Shown: positions 1-9,230 of the stretch, in pieces
How the letters are laid out: the number at the start of each line of letters is the position of its first letter
Numbering within the stretch: the stretch's first letter is position 1
Assembly: GCA_002170395.1 (NCBI GenBank)
Contig: NHEJ01000006.1
Coordinates: forward strand, 67,472 to 131,471
Length of the DNA stretch: 64,000 nt
Direction of reading: 5' to 3'
DNA from: Betaproteobacteria bacterium TMED82
Lineage (GTDB): Bacteria > Pseudomonadota > Gammaproteobacteria > Burkholderiales > Burkholderiaceae_A
The notes under the pieces: generated by a model
What the model was told of the DNA's origin: nothing
What the model saw: only the letters and a program-made list of their open reading frames with translations
Database searches by the model: none
Program-made: the position numbers and the translations under genes

Positions 1-1332
1 AGTAGGCAGCGATACTGGGGTACTCCAATTCCTATCGTCAACTGTAAGTACTGCGGTGCGGTGCCTGTTCAATATTCTGATTTGCCTGTCATCCTTCCAG
101 AAAATTTATTTCCAACAGAGCCCGGTAATCTTCTCAAGCAAGATGATAGCTTCTTAAATGTTAAGTGCCCAAACTGTTCAAAACCGGCTAAAAGAGAAAC
201 TGACACCATGGATACCTTTGTTGATTCAAGCTGGTATTTTATGAGGTATTGCTGCCCGGATCAGAACAAATCAATGGTTGATAGAAGAGTAAATGATTGG
301 ATGCCAGTGGACCAATATATTGGTGGCATTGAACATGCTGTTCTTCACTTGCTTTATGCAAGATTTTGGACAAAAGTCATGAAGGATCTTAACCTTGTAA
401 ACTTTGATGAGCCTTTTGACAAACTACTCACTCAAGGCATGGTCTTGAATCAAACTTTTTACAGAGAATCTAAAGATAAAACCAAATCTTTCTACAGCCC
501 TGAGGAAGTATCTCTCCAAAAGGATAAAAAAGGAAGAATTGTGAATGGAATTCTTAAGTCTGATGGTTTGCCAATTCAGATTGGTAAGAGCGAAAAAATG
601 TCGAAATCAAAAAATAACGGAGTGGATCCGCAATACTTAATTGATAAGTATGGCGCTGACACTGCAAGATTATTCATAATATTTGCAGCTCCACCTGAGC
701 ACACCCTGGAATGGTCAGAAGAAGGCGTGGAAGGATCATATAGGTTCCTTAAAAGGCTTTGGTTGTTTTCGAATGAAATGATTAGTTTATTTACGCCTCA
801 TGCGGTTAGGACTTCTATGAAGTCGAAGTTCGAAGGAAAGCACCCTGAATTGAGAAAAGAAATTCATGAAATTCTCGCTCAAGCTAACTTTGATATGGAG
901 AGGAGCCAATTTAATACTGTAGTCTCGGCATCCATGAAAATTCTTAATCGCTTAGAAAAACATATTGTAAAGGAAAATAGAATAGAGATGCTGGTAGAGG
1001 GTGTTTCAATACTATTGAGAATTCTGTATCCGATATCTCCTCATATTTGTTGCTATTTTTGGAAAAAACTTAATTTTAAGGAAGTATTGGGAGACCTCAC
1101 TTGCTGCCCTTGGCCTAAGGTTGATAAAAGTGCACTCATAGTTGAGAATATAAAGATAGTTATCCAAATAAATGGAAAAGTTAGGGATAACGTCGATGTT
1201 CCAGCTAATGCAAATAATAGTGAGATTGAGGAAATCGGAAGAAATACCGAGTGCTTCAAACGATTCTCGAATGGCAAAGAACCAAAAAGAACCATTGTGG
1301 TTCCAAAACGGTTAATAAATTTTGTTATCTAA
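1..1332 (+). CDS. leuS: Leucyl-tRNA synthetase, C-terminal part (5' end outside window)
   Basis: Charges tRNA-Leu with leucine in the cytoplasm. The reading frame is open from base 1, so the gene begins upstream. The first visible residues (SRQRYWGTPIP) and the following zinc-ribbon cysteines are typical of bacterial LeuS. The KMSKS signature of class I synthetases lies at 595-609, and the anticodon-binding domain and C-terminal extension follow. About 443 of the usual ~860 residues are present. A GTG at 61 is an internal valine, not the start. It is first in a tight rightward run, with lptE starting a few bases after the stop. The leuS-lptE-holA-proA order is a betaproteobacterial arrangement. 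Identification is secure. Confidence 0.97.
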   Translation, partial: SRQRYWGTPIPIVNCKYCGAVPVQYSDLPVILPENLFPTEPGNLLKQDDSFLNVKCPNCSKPAKRETDTMDTFVDSSWYFMRYCCPDQNKSMVDRRVNDWMPVDQYIGGIEHAVLHLLYARFWTKVMKDLNLVNFDEPFDKLLTQGMVLNQTFYRESKDKTKSFYSPEEVSLQKDKKGRIVNGILKSDGLPIQIGKSEKMSKSKNNGVDPQYLIDKYGADTARLFIIFAAPPEHTLEWSEEGVEGSYRFLKRLWLFSNEMISLFTPHAVRTSMKSKFEGKHPELRKEIHEILAQANFDMERSQFNTVVSASMKILNRLEKHIVKENRIEMLVEGVSILLRILYPISPHICCYFWKKLNFKEVLGDLTCCPWPKVDKSALIVENIKIVIQINGKVRDNVDVPANANNSEIEEIGRNTECFKRFSNGKEPKRTIVVPKRLINFVI

Positions 1333-1339
1333 ATACATA

Positions 1340-1861
1340 ATGACAGAAAAAATAAAAACTTTCTCGTTTTTTATCAGCCTCATTTTAATAGCATGCACGA
1401 CTGCCAGCTGTGGATGGAAGTTTAAAGTTGTAGACGGAAATTTACCTTTTACTTATATTTTTTTAGAAGGAACTAACAATGGAGTTGGGAAAGAATTATT
1501 GTCCAAACTTCGTAGGACTGACAGTATAAAATTCTCAAGCTCTCCAGAGCAAACACAGGTAAAAGTCAAACTAAAAGTAGACAATGAGAAGGTGGTTGTG
1601 GGTTTCTCAGGAGCCGGGAGGCCTAGAGAACTTGAACTTCGAATTACAGTACGACTTGAGATTACCGACAAAGAAAATAAACCGTTACAACCTGTTGACG
1701 AATTAAAAATCTACAGGGCAATTAACTTCAATGATACTGATGTTCTCGCTACCCAAGCACACGAAGAATTCCATATTAGGGATGTTAATAAGCAGCTAGC
1801 TATTCAAATTTTCGAGAGACTACAAAGATTAGAGATAAGTAAACAAAATATCAATAAATAA
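1340..1861 (+). CDS. lptE: LPS-assembly lipoprotein LptE
   Basis: LptE plugs the LptD barrel in the outer membrane and helps insert lipopolysaccharide. The 173-residue product starts with a basic stretch and a hydrophobic segment ending in cysteines. Either LIAC or the later TASC could be the lipidation site; the CGW after the second resembles the CG(F/W) start of mature LptE proteins. I prefer the ATG at 1340 over an in-frame TTG at 1322 that would overlap leuS. Sequence conservation in the family is low, so the call rests on the lipoprotein signal, size and position between leuS and holA, which is the standard neighbourhood. The stop abuts the holA start. Confidence 0.85.
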   Translation: MTEKIKTFSFFISLILIACTTASCGWKFKVVDGNLPFTYIFLEGTNNGVGKELLSKLRRTDSIKFSSSPEQTQVKVKLKVDNEKVVVGFSGAGRPRELELRITVRLEITDKENKPLQPVDELKIYRAINFNDTDVLATQAHEEFHIRDVNKQLAIQIFERLQRLEISKQNINK

Positions 1862-2812
1862 ATGATAATAAATCTCAATACAAATCACTTTCTTCAGTCG
1901 AACCGCATTCCTAGTCAGATAAAACATGACTTAGATTCTATTGGGATGGCTTGCTCCTCGGTGGTCATTTGGTTAGTTTGCTCGGACGAGCTAGTTTTAC
2001 TGAGAGAAGCTACTCGAAAAATTATAGAGATGTATGATGATGGTGAAACCTACACAAAGACCGTTCTGATACCTACTAATACTTTTAATTGGGAAGAGTT
2101 ACTGGTAAATAGTTCTACAGGCAATCTTTTTTTTAGTAGACAGTTGATTGATTTAAAGCTTTACGACGGAAAAGCTAGCAGGAGGGGAGGAGAAATAATT
2201 ATCTCCTGGGCGGAAAGATCATATTCCTCCTCAATTCTCATATTGTCTGCACCTGCTCTTGATACAAAGATGAAAAAACTGAATTGGGTTAAAGCTATTG
2301 AGAAAAAAGGAGTTGTTATTAATATTAAAAAGATTACTCCACATGACTTAAAACTATTTATAGGTAGTCGCTTGAAGGAAAGAAAAATAGATTTATCACC
2401 TGAGGCCCTTGAGATCTTTTATTCAAGATGTGAAAATAATTTAAGCAGTGCCAGTCAAGAAATTGATAAGTTAACATTTATTATAGAGGCATTTGATAAT
2501 AGCTTAGAACTCAAAAGAAATATTTTGGAAAAAGTCATCTCAAATTCTTGTCTGTATAACCCATTCAAATTGCCTGAAGAACTTATGAAGAAAGATCAGT
2601 CCTCTCAATATCTAAAAATGATGTCAGCATTTAAGAAAGAGGACTTTCCGTTACCACTTATAATTTTTATATTAGCTCAATATTTAAGAAAAACAATTTC
2701 AGGTACAGACTCCTTAAAGCTTATGAAACTTTATGAAATTGATAAGATTAGCAAGGGTTTGAAATCCGGAAATGCTTGGGTTGAATTAGAAAGACTTTTT
2801 TTGGGTGTCTAA
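1862..2812 (+). CDS. holA: DNA polymerase III delta subunit
   Basis: Delta is the clamp-loader subunit that opens the beta sliding clamp at the replication fork. The 316-residue product is slightly shorter than E. coli delta (343). It keeps the family pattern: an N-terminal AAA+-like domain without a Walker A motif, a middle segment ending in a 'SSASQEIDKL'-type helix (in most delta proteins NLLAAAQEIEKL), then a helical collar domain. ATG at 1862 immediately follows the lptE stop, which suggests translational coupling. Sequence is divergent, and position after leuS-lptE supports the assignment strongly. Confidence 0.9.
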   Translation: MIINLNTNHFLQSNRIPSQIKHDLDSIGMACSSVVIWLVCSDELVLLREATRKIIEMYDDGETYTKTVLIPTNTFNWEELLVNSSTGNLFFSRQLIDLKLYDGKASRRGGEIIISWAERSYSSSILILSAPALDTKMKKLNWVKAIEKKGVVINIKKITPHDLKLFIGSRLKERKIDLSPEALEIFYSRCENNLSSASQEIDKLTFIIEAFDNSLELKRNILEKVISNSCLYNPFKLPEELMKKDQSSQYLKMMSAFKKEDFPLPLIIFILAQYLRKTISGTDSLKLMKLYEIDKISKGLKSGNAWVELERLFLGV

Positions 2813-2815
2813 TCT

Positions 2816-4102
2816 ATGAATAAGGACATGAAACTTCTTGTTAAAAAGTTGGGCGTGAATGCGAAGAACTCATTTTCACAAATGTTAGACGCAAGTACTT
2901 TACAAAAAAATCAAGCGTTGTCGGATCTGTCTGAAGAAATCTATAAGAATAGTGAACGAATTATTTTGGCAAATGAAATGGATATTCTTCAGGCTGAAAG
3001 AGATGGTTTCGACGAAGCCTTCATTGATCGCTTAACGATAGATCAAAAGGTTATTGATTCTATGCGTAGTGGCTTGTCTGCACTAATAAACCTACCAGAC
3101 CCAGTAGGAAAAATTGACGATTTACGCGAACAACCTTCTGGTATTATGGTGGGAAGCATGCGAGTGCCCATTGGTGTAGTCCTTATTATCTATGAATCTA
3201 GACCTAACGTTACTATCGACGCCGCAGCTCTTTGCCTTAAGTCAGGTAATGCTGTAATTCTAAGAGGAGGTTCTGAGTCGTTAAACAGTAATACTGAGCT
3301 AGTGAAATTGTGTAAAAAAGTACTAAAGAAGAATGCTTTACCTCAAAATGCAATCCAAATAGTGCCTAAAACGGACAGATCTATAGTTGGAAAGTTAATT
3401 GAGTACTCAGAAATGATAGATTTAATCATCCCTCGAGGAGGAAAATCTCTTATTGAAAAAATTTCTAAGGATGCTTTGATTCCAGTTATCAAACATTTGG
3501 ACGGAATTTGTCACGTTTATATTGACGATGATGCTGATCTTGTTAAGGCAACAAATATAACGCTGAACTCAAAAACCCAAAGGCTTGCTACGTGTAATAC
3601 TTTAGAAACACTTCTTATTTCTGAAAAAATCTCAAAGAGAATACTTCCCAAACTAGCACTCATGTTAATGAAAAAGAATGTTGAACTTAGAGTATGTGAA
3701 AAGTCGAAGGAAATAATTAAGGCTCTTTCATTTGAATATAGTTCAGCGGCCAAGATCGCCACAGCTAGAGATTGGAAGACTGAGTATTTGTCCAACATAC
3801 TCTCAATCAAAATAGTAACAAATATCGAAGCTGCTATTAAACACATAAGTAAATATGGCTCTCAGCATACCGACAGTATTATCACTGAAAATCACCACAA
3901 AGCGATGCTTTTTTTGAGGAAAGTAGATTCTGCTTCAGTTATGGTTAATGCTTCCACCCGATTTGCAGATGGTTTTCAATATGGGCTAGGTGCTGAAATT
4001 GGAATAAGCACAAATAAACTTCATGCTAGAGGTCCTGTTGGACTAGAGGGACTGACAAGTGTTAAATGGATTGTCTTAGGCAATGGTCAGATTAGAGTTT
4101 GA
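2816..4102 (+). CDS. proA: Gamma-glutamyl phosphate reductase
   Basis: Second step of proline synthesis: NADPH-dependent reduction of gamma-glutamyl phosphate to glutamate semialdehyde. The 428 residues cover the full aldehyde-dehydrogenase-like fold. The catalytic cysteine is residue 260 in the motif TQRLATCNTLET, and the C-terminal GLEGLTSVKW signature is present. The gene starts 3 bp after holA and its TGA overlaps the ATG of the next gene (TGATG). proC, the last step of the same pathway, lies 4 kb downstream; proB is not in the window. Confidence 0.96.
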   Translation: MNKDMKLLVKKLGVNAKNSFSQMLDASTLQKNQALSDLSEEIYKNSERIILANEMDILQAERDGFDEAFIDRLTIDQKVIDSMRSGLSALINLPDPVGKIDDLREQPSGIMVGSMRVPIGVVLIIYESRPNVTIDAAALCLKSGNAVILRGGSESLNSNTELVKLCKKVLKKNALPQNAIQIVPKTDRSIVGKLIEYSEMIDLIIPRGGKSLIEKISKDALIPVIKHLDGICHVYIDDDADLVKATNITLNSKTQRLATCNTLETLLISEKISKRILPKLALMLMKKNVELRVCEKSKEIIKALSFEYSSAAKIATARDWKTEYLSNILSIKIVTNIEAAIKHISKYGSQHTDSIITENHHKAMLFLRKVDSASVMVNASTRFADGFQYGLGAEIGISTNKLHARGPVGLEGLTSVKWIVLGNGQIRV

Positions 4103-4563
4103 TGCTTTGGATTAAAACTTTTCATATTGTTTTTGTAGTCAGCTGGTTTGCTGGGCTATTCTATCTGCCTAGAATTTTTGTTAATCTCGCAATGGTAGTT
4201 CAAGATATTAAGTCAGCAAACAATTTTGTTACTGTAAAAGATAACTGCGAGTATGAAAGACTGATATTAATGGCAATAAAGCTTTATAAGTTTACTTGGC
4301 CATTAATGGTTTTATCGATAGTATTTGGTTTATGGCTGTGGTTAGGGTATGGAATTGGTTTTGGACGAGAGTATCATTGGATGAACTTAAAAGTATTGTG
4401 TGTTCTAGTACTAGTGGTCTACCATTTATACTGCGGTGTCATACTAAAAAACTTTATAAATTTTAAATGCGAAAGATCTCATATTTGGTTTAGATGGTTT
4501 AACGAATTTCCAGTTATATTTCTTTTTCTTACTACCACTCTTGTGGTGGTAAAACCTTTTTAA
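4102..4563 (+). CDS. hemJ: HemJ-like protoporphyrinogen oxidase / CopD-family membrane protein
   Basis: A 153-residue, very hydrophobic protein with about four membrane helices. It begins LWIKTFHIVFVVSWFAGLFY, the signature of the UPF0093/HemJ family, with the conserved histidine at residue 8 and a later WMNLK motif where the family has WM..K. HemJ proteins oxidise protoporphyrinogen IX to protoporphyrin IX in haem synthesis in bacteria that lack HemY/HemG. The ATG at 4102 overlaps the proA stop by one base and is preferred over an in-frame TTG at 4099. In Burkholderiales a gene of this family commonly follows proA. Family membership is firm; the enzymatic role is inferred from the family. 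Confidence 0.85.
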   Translation: MLWIKTFHIVFVVSWFAGLFYLPRIFVNLAMVVQDIKSANNFVTVKDNCEYERLILMAIKLYKFTWPLMVLSIVFGLWLWLGYGIGFGREYHWMNLKVLCVLVLVVYHLYCGVILKNFINFKCERSHIWFRWFNEFPVIFLFLTTTLVVVKPF

Positions 4564-4570
4564 GAAAACT

Positions 4571-5755
4571 ATGTTACTCCCAATTCATGCTATTTGTTCA
4601 AAAGGTTTTGAAACAATACTTGCGCAAGAAATAGAAAATTTAATTAGTGTTAAAAATATCACTAAAGGTAAAGGTAGTGTCTTTTTTTATTCGAATGGTG
4701 CCTCAGTTCTTAAACTAAATTTGTGGGCTAGAATTCCTTCCCGGATACTAATTCAGCTTGGAAAAACACAGGTAAAAAACGCCAAAGAACTATATAACTT
4801 CACGAAGAAGATTTCATGGGAAAACTGGTTCGACTGCTCAAAAAGTTTTAAAGTAGACATAAATGGTTGGGGCATGCCGAAAGACGTTTCTCTTAGATTT
4901 GCTTCTTTGAAGGTTAAGGACGCAATTTGCGATAGGTTTCGAGAAAAAGCAGGAATGCGTCCTAATGTTGAGACTGGAAAGCCCGACATGAGAATTTGGG
5001 TGAATTTTGAGAATAATTTGACTACTATTTCTATAGATACTTCTGGGGAATCACTTTTTAAGAGAGGTTGGAGGAAAAATAAAATTGACGCTCCAATAAA
5101 AGAAAATTTAGTGGCAGGATTACTTGCACATACAAATTGGAGTCCTCATAACCCGCTCTTTGACCCAATGTGCGGTAGTGGTACATTCATAATAGAAGCT
5201 GCATCACAATCTCATGGGCTACCAGCCAACTTCAATCCGGTAAGAAAAAGAAAATTTGCATGTGATAAATTTTCTAAAGATTCTCCTTTTGGAGGTTTTG
5301 ACATAAAAAAACTCGAGGCAGAGGCGCTAAAATCTTGGCAAAAAGCCTCTAAAAAGCCTAGGTTTGACATTTTTTTTGGAAGAGATATCGATGAAAACGC
5401 GATTGAAATTGCAAAAAATAACGCTAGGCTTGCGCTGCCAGAAAGTATCTCTCAATCAATTAGTTGGGAAATTGGACCAATAAAAGATATGTCTAATTCT
5501 AAATTTAATATCTCTGAAAAAGGTACAATCGTAACCAACCCTCCCTTCGGAGAAAGACTAAAAATAGGTGGTAGCCCATTACTATATGAGCAATTTGGAG
5601 AATTATTAAGAACTAAGTTTAGTGGTTGGGATGTTTGGATCCTATCAAACGACAAATCAAATTTTTATTCGGAGATAAAATTAAAACCCTCCTCAAAAGT
5701 AAAATTATTCAATGGTAATTTAGCATGCACATGGTCCCAGTTTAAGATTTTCTAA
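4571..5755 (+). CDS. rlmL: THUMP-domain 23S rRNA guanine-N2 methyltransferase, RlmL type
   Basis: A 394-residue SAM-dependent RNA methyltransferase. The N-terminal half has the THUMP RNA-binding region. The C-terminal half has the SAM site DPMCGSGTFIIEA and the catalytic motif TNPPFGERL, as in the N-terminal RlmL part of E. coli RlmKL that makes m2G2445 in 23S rRNA. Only the RlmL half is present; there is no fused RlmK domain, which is common in betaproteobacteria. It follows hemJ by 7 bp. The exact target base is inferred from the family. Confidence 0.85.
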   Translation: MLLPIHAICSKGFETILAQEIENLISVKNITKGKGSVFFYSNGASVLKLNLWARIPSRILIQLGKTQVKNAKELYNFTKKISWENWFDCSKSFKVDINGWGMPKDVSLRFASLKVKDAICDRFREKAGMRPNVETGKPDMRIWVNFENNLTTISIDTSGESLFKRGWRKNKIDAPIKENLVAGLLAHTNWSPHNPLFDPMCGSGTFIIEAASQSHGLPANFNPVRKRKFACDKFSKDSPFGGFDIKKLEAEALKSWQKASKKPRFDIFFGRDIDENAIEIAKNNARLALPESISQSISWEIGPIKDMSNSKFNISEKGTIVTNPPFGERLKIGGSPLLYEQFGELLRTKFSGWDVWILSNDKSNFYSEIKLKPSSKVKLFNGNLACTWSQFKIF

Positions 5756-5761
5756 CAAAGA

Positions 5762-6475
5762 ATGGAAAGTAAATTAAATAAGATAAGAGACTCTATTCGA
5801 AAAAATTGTAAGCTTTTTGACAAAGAGTACTCCGCTATTTACATTTTAGCAGTTAGTAAAACATTTCCTCCTGAAAAGATAGAGGAAGCCTTAAGTCTTG
5901 GCATCGTAAATTTTGGAGAAAACTATGTTTCTGAAGCAATTAATAAAATTCAATTCTTAAGCAAAAAAAAAGACATGCGAGAACTTAATTGGCATTTTAT
6001 TGGACCAATTCAGGGTAACAAAACAAAGCTAATTTCTGAGCACTTCGATTGGGTACATTCCGTAGAAAGTGAAAAACACGCTAGAAGGCTATCTGAGCAA
6101 CGCCCCATCTCAAAGGGAAAGTTAAATATTTGTGTGCAAATTAATTTAAGTCAAGAAAAAAGCAAAAGTGGTATAAGTCCCGAGGAGACAGAAAATTTTT
6201 TTCAAGTCCTAAAAAAATACCAAAACTTAAAATTAAGAGGTTTAATGACCATTCCGGAAAAAACAAATAACAAGGATCTTACACATTATAGATATCAAAC
6301 CTTGAAGCAAATTAAACGAAATATCAATTCAACGGTTATGAAAGACTCCCCTTTGGATACACTTTCCATGGGCATGTCAAACGATTTCGAAATCGCGGTT
6401 AGCGAGGCAGATGAAACTGGCATAACCCTATTAAGAATCGGTTCAGCTATTTTCGGAGAGAGGACTAAGATCTAA
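5762..6475 (+). CDS. yggS: YggS/PLPBP-family pyridoxal phosphate homeostasis protein
   Basis: A 237-residue single-domain TIM-barrel protein that binds PLP and buffers its level; no catalysis is established for the family. The PLP lysine is K33 in AVSKT. Further signatures are NFGENYV, WHFIGPIQGNK and the C-terminal SMGMSNDFEIAV and LRIGSAIFGER. It is the last gene of the rightward leuS operon, 6 bp after rlmL. It converges on rpsT with only 16 bp between the stops, and no clear terminator hairpin is visible there. yggS and proC are often neighbours; here rpsT and murJ separate them. Confidence 0.95.
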   Translation: MESKLNKIRDSIRKNCKLFDKEYSAIYILAVSKTFPPEKIEEALSLGIVNFGENYVSEAINKIQFLSKKKDMRELNWHFIGPIQGNKTKLISEHFDWVHSVESEKHARRLSEQRPISKGKLNICVQINLSQEKSKSGISPEETENFFQVLKKYQNLKLRGLMTIPEKTNNKDLTHYRYQTLKQIKRNINSTVMKDSPLDTLSMGMSNDFEIAVSEADETGITLLRIGSAIFGERTKI

Positions 6476-6491
6476 CAATTACAGAATCAGA

Positions 6492-6755
6492 TTATTTCAT
6501 TCGCCTGACTGCCAAGCTCAATCTGCTCTTGTGACGAGCGGCCTTATTTTTATGCACAATTCTTTTATCAGCTAACTTATCGATTTCACTCTGAGCCGCA
6601 ACTAAAGCTTCCCTCGCTATTGTCTTATCACCACTTTCCACCGCCTTTCTTACAGACTTCACCGCTGTCCGATAATTCGTCCTAAGACTTTGGTTTACAA
6701 GTCGTTTTGCACAGGACTGTCTAGCGCTTTTTCTTGCAGAAACTGAATTGGCCAT
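6492..6755 (-). CDS. rpsT: Ribosomal protein S20
   Basis: An 87-residue basic 30S subunit protein that binds 16S rRNA. The start [18 protein letters not shown] and the helical, lysine/arginine-rich remainder ending [12 protein letters not shown] are typical of S20. It is a single-gene unit facing away from murJ. The gap to murJ is under 50 bp, so its promoter must lie close to or inside the murJ leader. The rpsT/murJ pairing is seen in betaproteobacteria. Confidence 0.96.
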   Translation of the reverse strand: MANSVSARKSARQSCAKRLVNQSLRTNYRTAVKSVRKAVESGDKTIAREALVAAQSEIDKLADKRIVHKNKAARHKSRLSLAVRRMK

Positions 6756-6803
6756 GATAATTCTTTAATTAAAATTCGAATGTCATTTAGAATACAACTA
6801 TAT

Positions 6804-8369
6804 ATGAATTTATTCAAGAACACCGTAGTAATAAGTCTCCTAACATTGGTTTCCAGAGTTACAGGATTAGTTCGTGAAGTTTTGATCGCCAGCTTTTTCG
6901 GTGTTTCCGCTCAAACTGACGCTTTTTTTGTTGCTTTCAGGATCCCTAATCTTTTACGAAGGCTTTTTGCAGAAGGCGCACTTACACAAGCTTTTATACC
7001 CGTTTTAGGCCAGGTGAAAGAGGCAAATGGAGATAAAAAAGCCTTCGAACTTGCTTTTAAAGTTTTATGTGTTTTAACGGCCATACTTATTTTAGTGACA
7101 GTACTTGGAATTATTGGCGCGCCTTATCTGGTCCTAGTTATGAGCGGTGGCTTCAACGGTAATGACGATACCTTTAAGCTATCGATAACCCTTACCCAGA
7201 TTATGTTCCCGTATATTTTATTCATATCCCTTGTTGCCTTAGCCTCAGGTGTTTTAAATACTTTTTCAGAATTCAAAATTCCGGCTTTTACACCTGTGCT
7301 TTTAAATATCTCTTTTATCGCATCTATAATTTTTTTAACTCCACATTTAATGCAAGGGATTTGGTCTTTGGCTTTTGCAGTTGTTGGAGGCGGTGTACTC
7401 CAGCTCACTTTCCAAATTTGGGGACTAAAAAAAATAGGGTTCTTTAGATTTTACCGAGAGTTCAAACAGATACTTAATTTTCCAAAAAAGATCTTAATAG
7501 ATGATAACATTTGGAAAATAATTAAGTTACTCATTCCAGCCTCTCTTGCAGTTTCTGTCGCCCAACTCAGTCTAATAATTAATACTCACATTGCTTCTCA
7601 ACTTGAGGAAGGTAGCGTATCCTGGCTATCTTATGCCGATAGAATCATGGAGTTCCCAACTGCTCTTCTCGGAGTTGCCTTGGGCACTGTTCTCCTGCCT
7701 ACTTTAACCAGAGCTTGGAATCGAAAAGAAACAGACAAACTCTCTCTAATGCTAGCCTGGGGGTTAAAATTGGTTTTTTTCTCAACTATTCCTGTTTGTT
7801 TCTTGCTGTTGTCATTTTCTCTGCCAATTGCCTCCGCCATTTTCCATTATGGAGCCTTCACTAGCTATGACCTATTGAAAGCTTCTGAAGCAATGACTGC
7901 TTACTCCTTTGGAATAATCGGACTTATAGCTATCAAAATTTTAGCGCCAGGCTTTTATGCGCAGCAAAATATAAAAACGCCTGTCAAGATTGCAATTGTA
8001 ACTTTAATTATTACTCAATTATTGAATGTGATATTAGTTCCAAGATTTGGACACACTGGACTAGCACTGGCAATTAGTATTGGCGCCATTTTTAATGCGT
8101 CGGTACTTTTATATATTCTCATCAAGAAAAAAATTTTTATCCCAGGCTCCGATTGGTTGATTTTTATATTTCAAGTTTTATTTAGTTCAGCTATCTTATT
8201 TATTTTCCTACGCTTCATGTCAGGTCTTTTTGACTGGGTTCAAATGCAAGAGACTCCTTTAGTGAGAGTTATTATCGTTACGTCCACATTATCACTTGGA
8301 GCTTTTATTTATATCGGTGTAAGTTGGCTTTTGGGCTTAAAATTAAAAACACTTATAAATGCATATTGA
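6804..8369 (+). CDS. murJ: Lipid II flippase MurJ
   Basis: MurJ moves lipid II across the cytoplasmic membrane for peptidoglycan synthesis. The 521-residue product has the multi-helix MOP-superfamily layout and begins MNLFKNTVVISLLTLVSRVTGL. The conserved FFVAFRIPNLLRRLFAEGA segment comes at about residue 50. I chose ATG 6804 because MNLFK is the usual N terminus; an in-frame ATG at 6780 would add eight residues without family support. It is divergent from rpsT, and proC follows after 9 bp. Confidence 0.95.
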   Translation: MNLFKNTVVISLLTLVSRVTGLVREVLIASFFGVSAQTDAFFVAFRIPNLLRRLFAEGALTQAFIPVLGQVKEANGDKKAFELAFKVLCVLTAILILVTVLGIIGAPYLVLVMSGGFNGNDDTFKLSITLTQIMFPYILFISLVALASGVLNTFSEFKIPAFTPVLLNISFIASIIFLTPHLMQGIWSLAFAVVGGGVLQLTFQIWGLKKIGFFRFYREFKQILNFPKKILIDDNIWKIIKLLIPASLAVSVAQLSLIINTHIASQLEEGSVSWLSYADRIMEFPTALLGVALGTVLLPTLTRAWNRKETDKLSLMLAWGLKLVFFSTIPVCFLLLSFSLPIASAIFHYGAFTSYDLLKASEAMTAYSFGIIGLIAIKILAPGFYAQQNIKTPVKIAIVTLIITQLLNVILVPRFGHTGLALAISIGAIFNASVLLYILIKKKIFIPGSDWLIFIFQVLFSSAILFIFLRFMSGLFDWVQMQETPLVRVIIVTSTLSLGAFIYIGVSWLLGLKLKTLINAY

Positions 8370-8378
8370 GACAACTGT

Positions 8379-9230
8379 ATGAATGTAACTTTTATCGGCG
8401 GCGGAAATATGGCATCAGCAATTATCGCCGGGCTGACAGAAAAAAAATATATTATCTCAGTCATTGATCCTCGCCCAGAGATTAGGTTTTCTTTAGTTAA
8501 AAATACTAAAGGTAAAAATCTTAAATGTTTCAAAAGTATAAAAGAATTTGAGAAAACTAAAAAAGTTCCTAATCTTACGGTGCTTGCGATAAAACCTCAG
8601 CACTTGCAATCACTTAAGCAGGAGATTGGATATAACTCTTGCCTTTGGTTAAAAAAAACTACCTTGATCTCAATAGTCGCGGGAGCAAAGCTGGCTATGC
8701 TACGAAAAATCTTCCAAAATGAAAAAATAATTCGCGCTATGCCTAACACACCTGCTAAAGTCCGACTCGCAGTTACGGGAATTTATGCTCCGCGCAATAT
8801 ACCGAAGAAAGTGATAATTGCTATTTCCAAACTTTTTGATTCGATAGGACAAGTACTTTTTCTAAATGCTGAGGGTCAAATTGACTCTATTACTGCTATA
8901 TCAGGCTCAGGTCCAGCCTATGTCTTCAGATTTATCGAGGCATTAGTCAACACCTCAGGAAAACTAGGTTTTTCCAAAAAGCTGTCCCACGCTCTAGTGA
9001 TGCAAACTGTGCTCGGAGCTCTAAAATTACTTACAGTTACAGGAGACAACCCTAAAACTCTTCGTCAATCGGTTACCTCAAAAGGAGGTACTACTGAAGC
9101 TGCAATAAAAATATTGGAAGAAAATGAACTTGAACAAACTATAGCCAAAGCGCTTTTCGCCGCAAAAATTAAAAGTAAGGATCTGGGAAAAGAGCTAAAC
9201 ACTCAAATCAAACAGAATTCCAAGAAATAA
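8379..9230 (+). CDS. proC: Pyrroline-5-carboxylate reductase
   Basis: Last step of proline synthesis: NAD(P)H reduction of pyrroline-5-carboxylate. 283 residues with the N-terminal Rossmann motif FIGGGNMASAIIAGL and the C-terminal signature region containing ISGSGPAYVF and VTSKGGTTEAAI, including the substrate-binding residues of the family. It lies 9 bp after murJ. Its 3' end overlaps the 3' end of the convergent ubiA gene by 36 bp. Confidence 0.95.
   Translation: MNVTFIGGGNMASAIIAGLTEKKYIISVIDPRPEIRFSLVKNTKGKNLKCFKSIKEFEKTKKVPNLTVLAIKPQHLQSLKQEIGYNSCLWLKKTTLISIVAGAKLAMLRKIFQNEKIIRAMPNTPAKVRLAVTGIYAPRNIPKKVIIAISKLFDSIGQVLFLNAEGQIDSITAISGSGPAYVFRFIEALVNTSGKLGFSKKLSHALVMQTVLGALKLLTVTGDNPKTLRQSVTSKGGTTEAAIKILEENELEQTIAKALFAAKIKSKDLGKELNTQIKQNSKK

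Noticed and set aside
61..1332. A separate gene starting at GTG 61
   Set aside because: The frame is open from base 1 and the upstream residues are conserved LeuS sequence.
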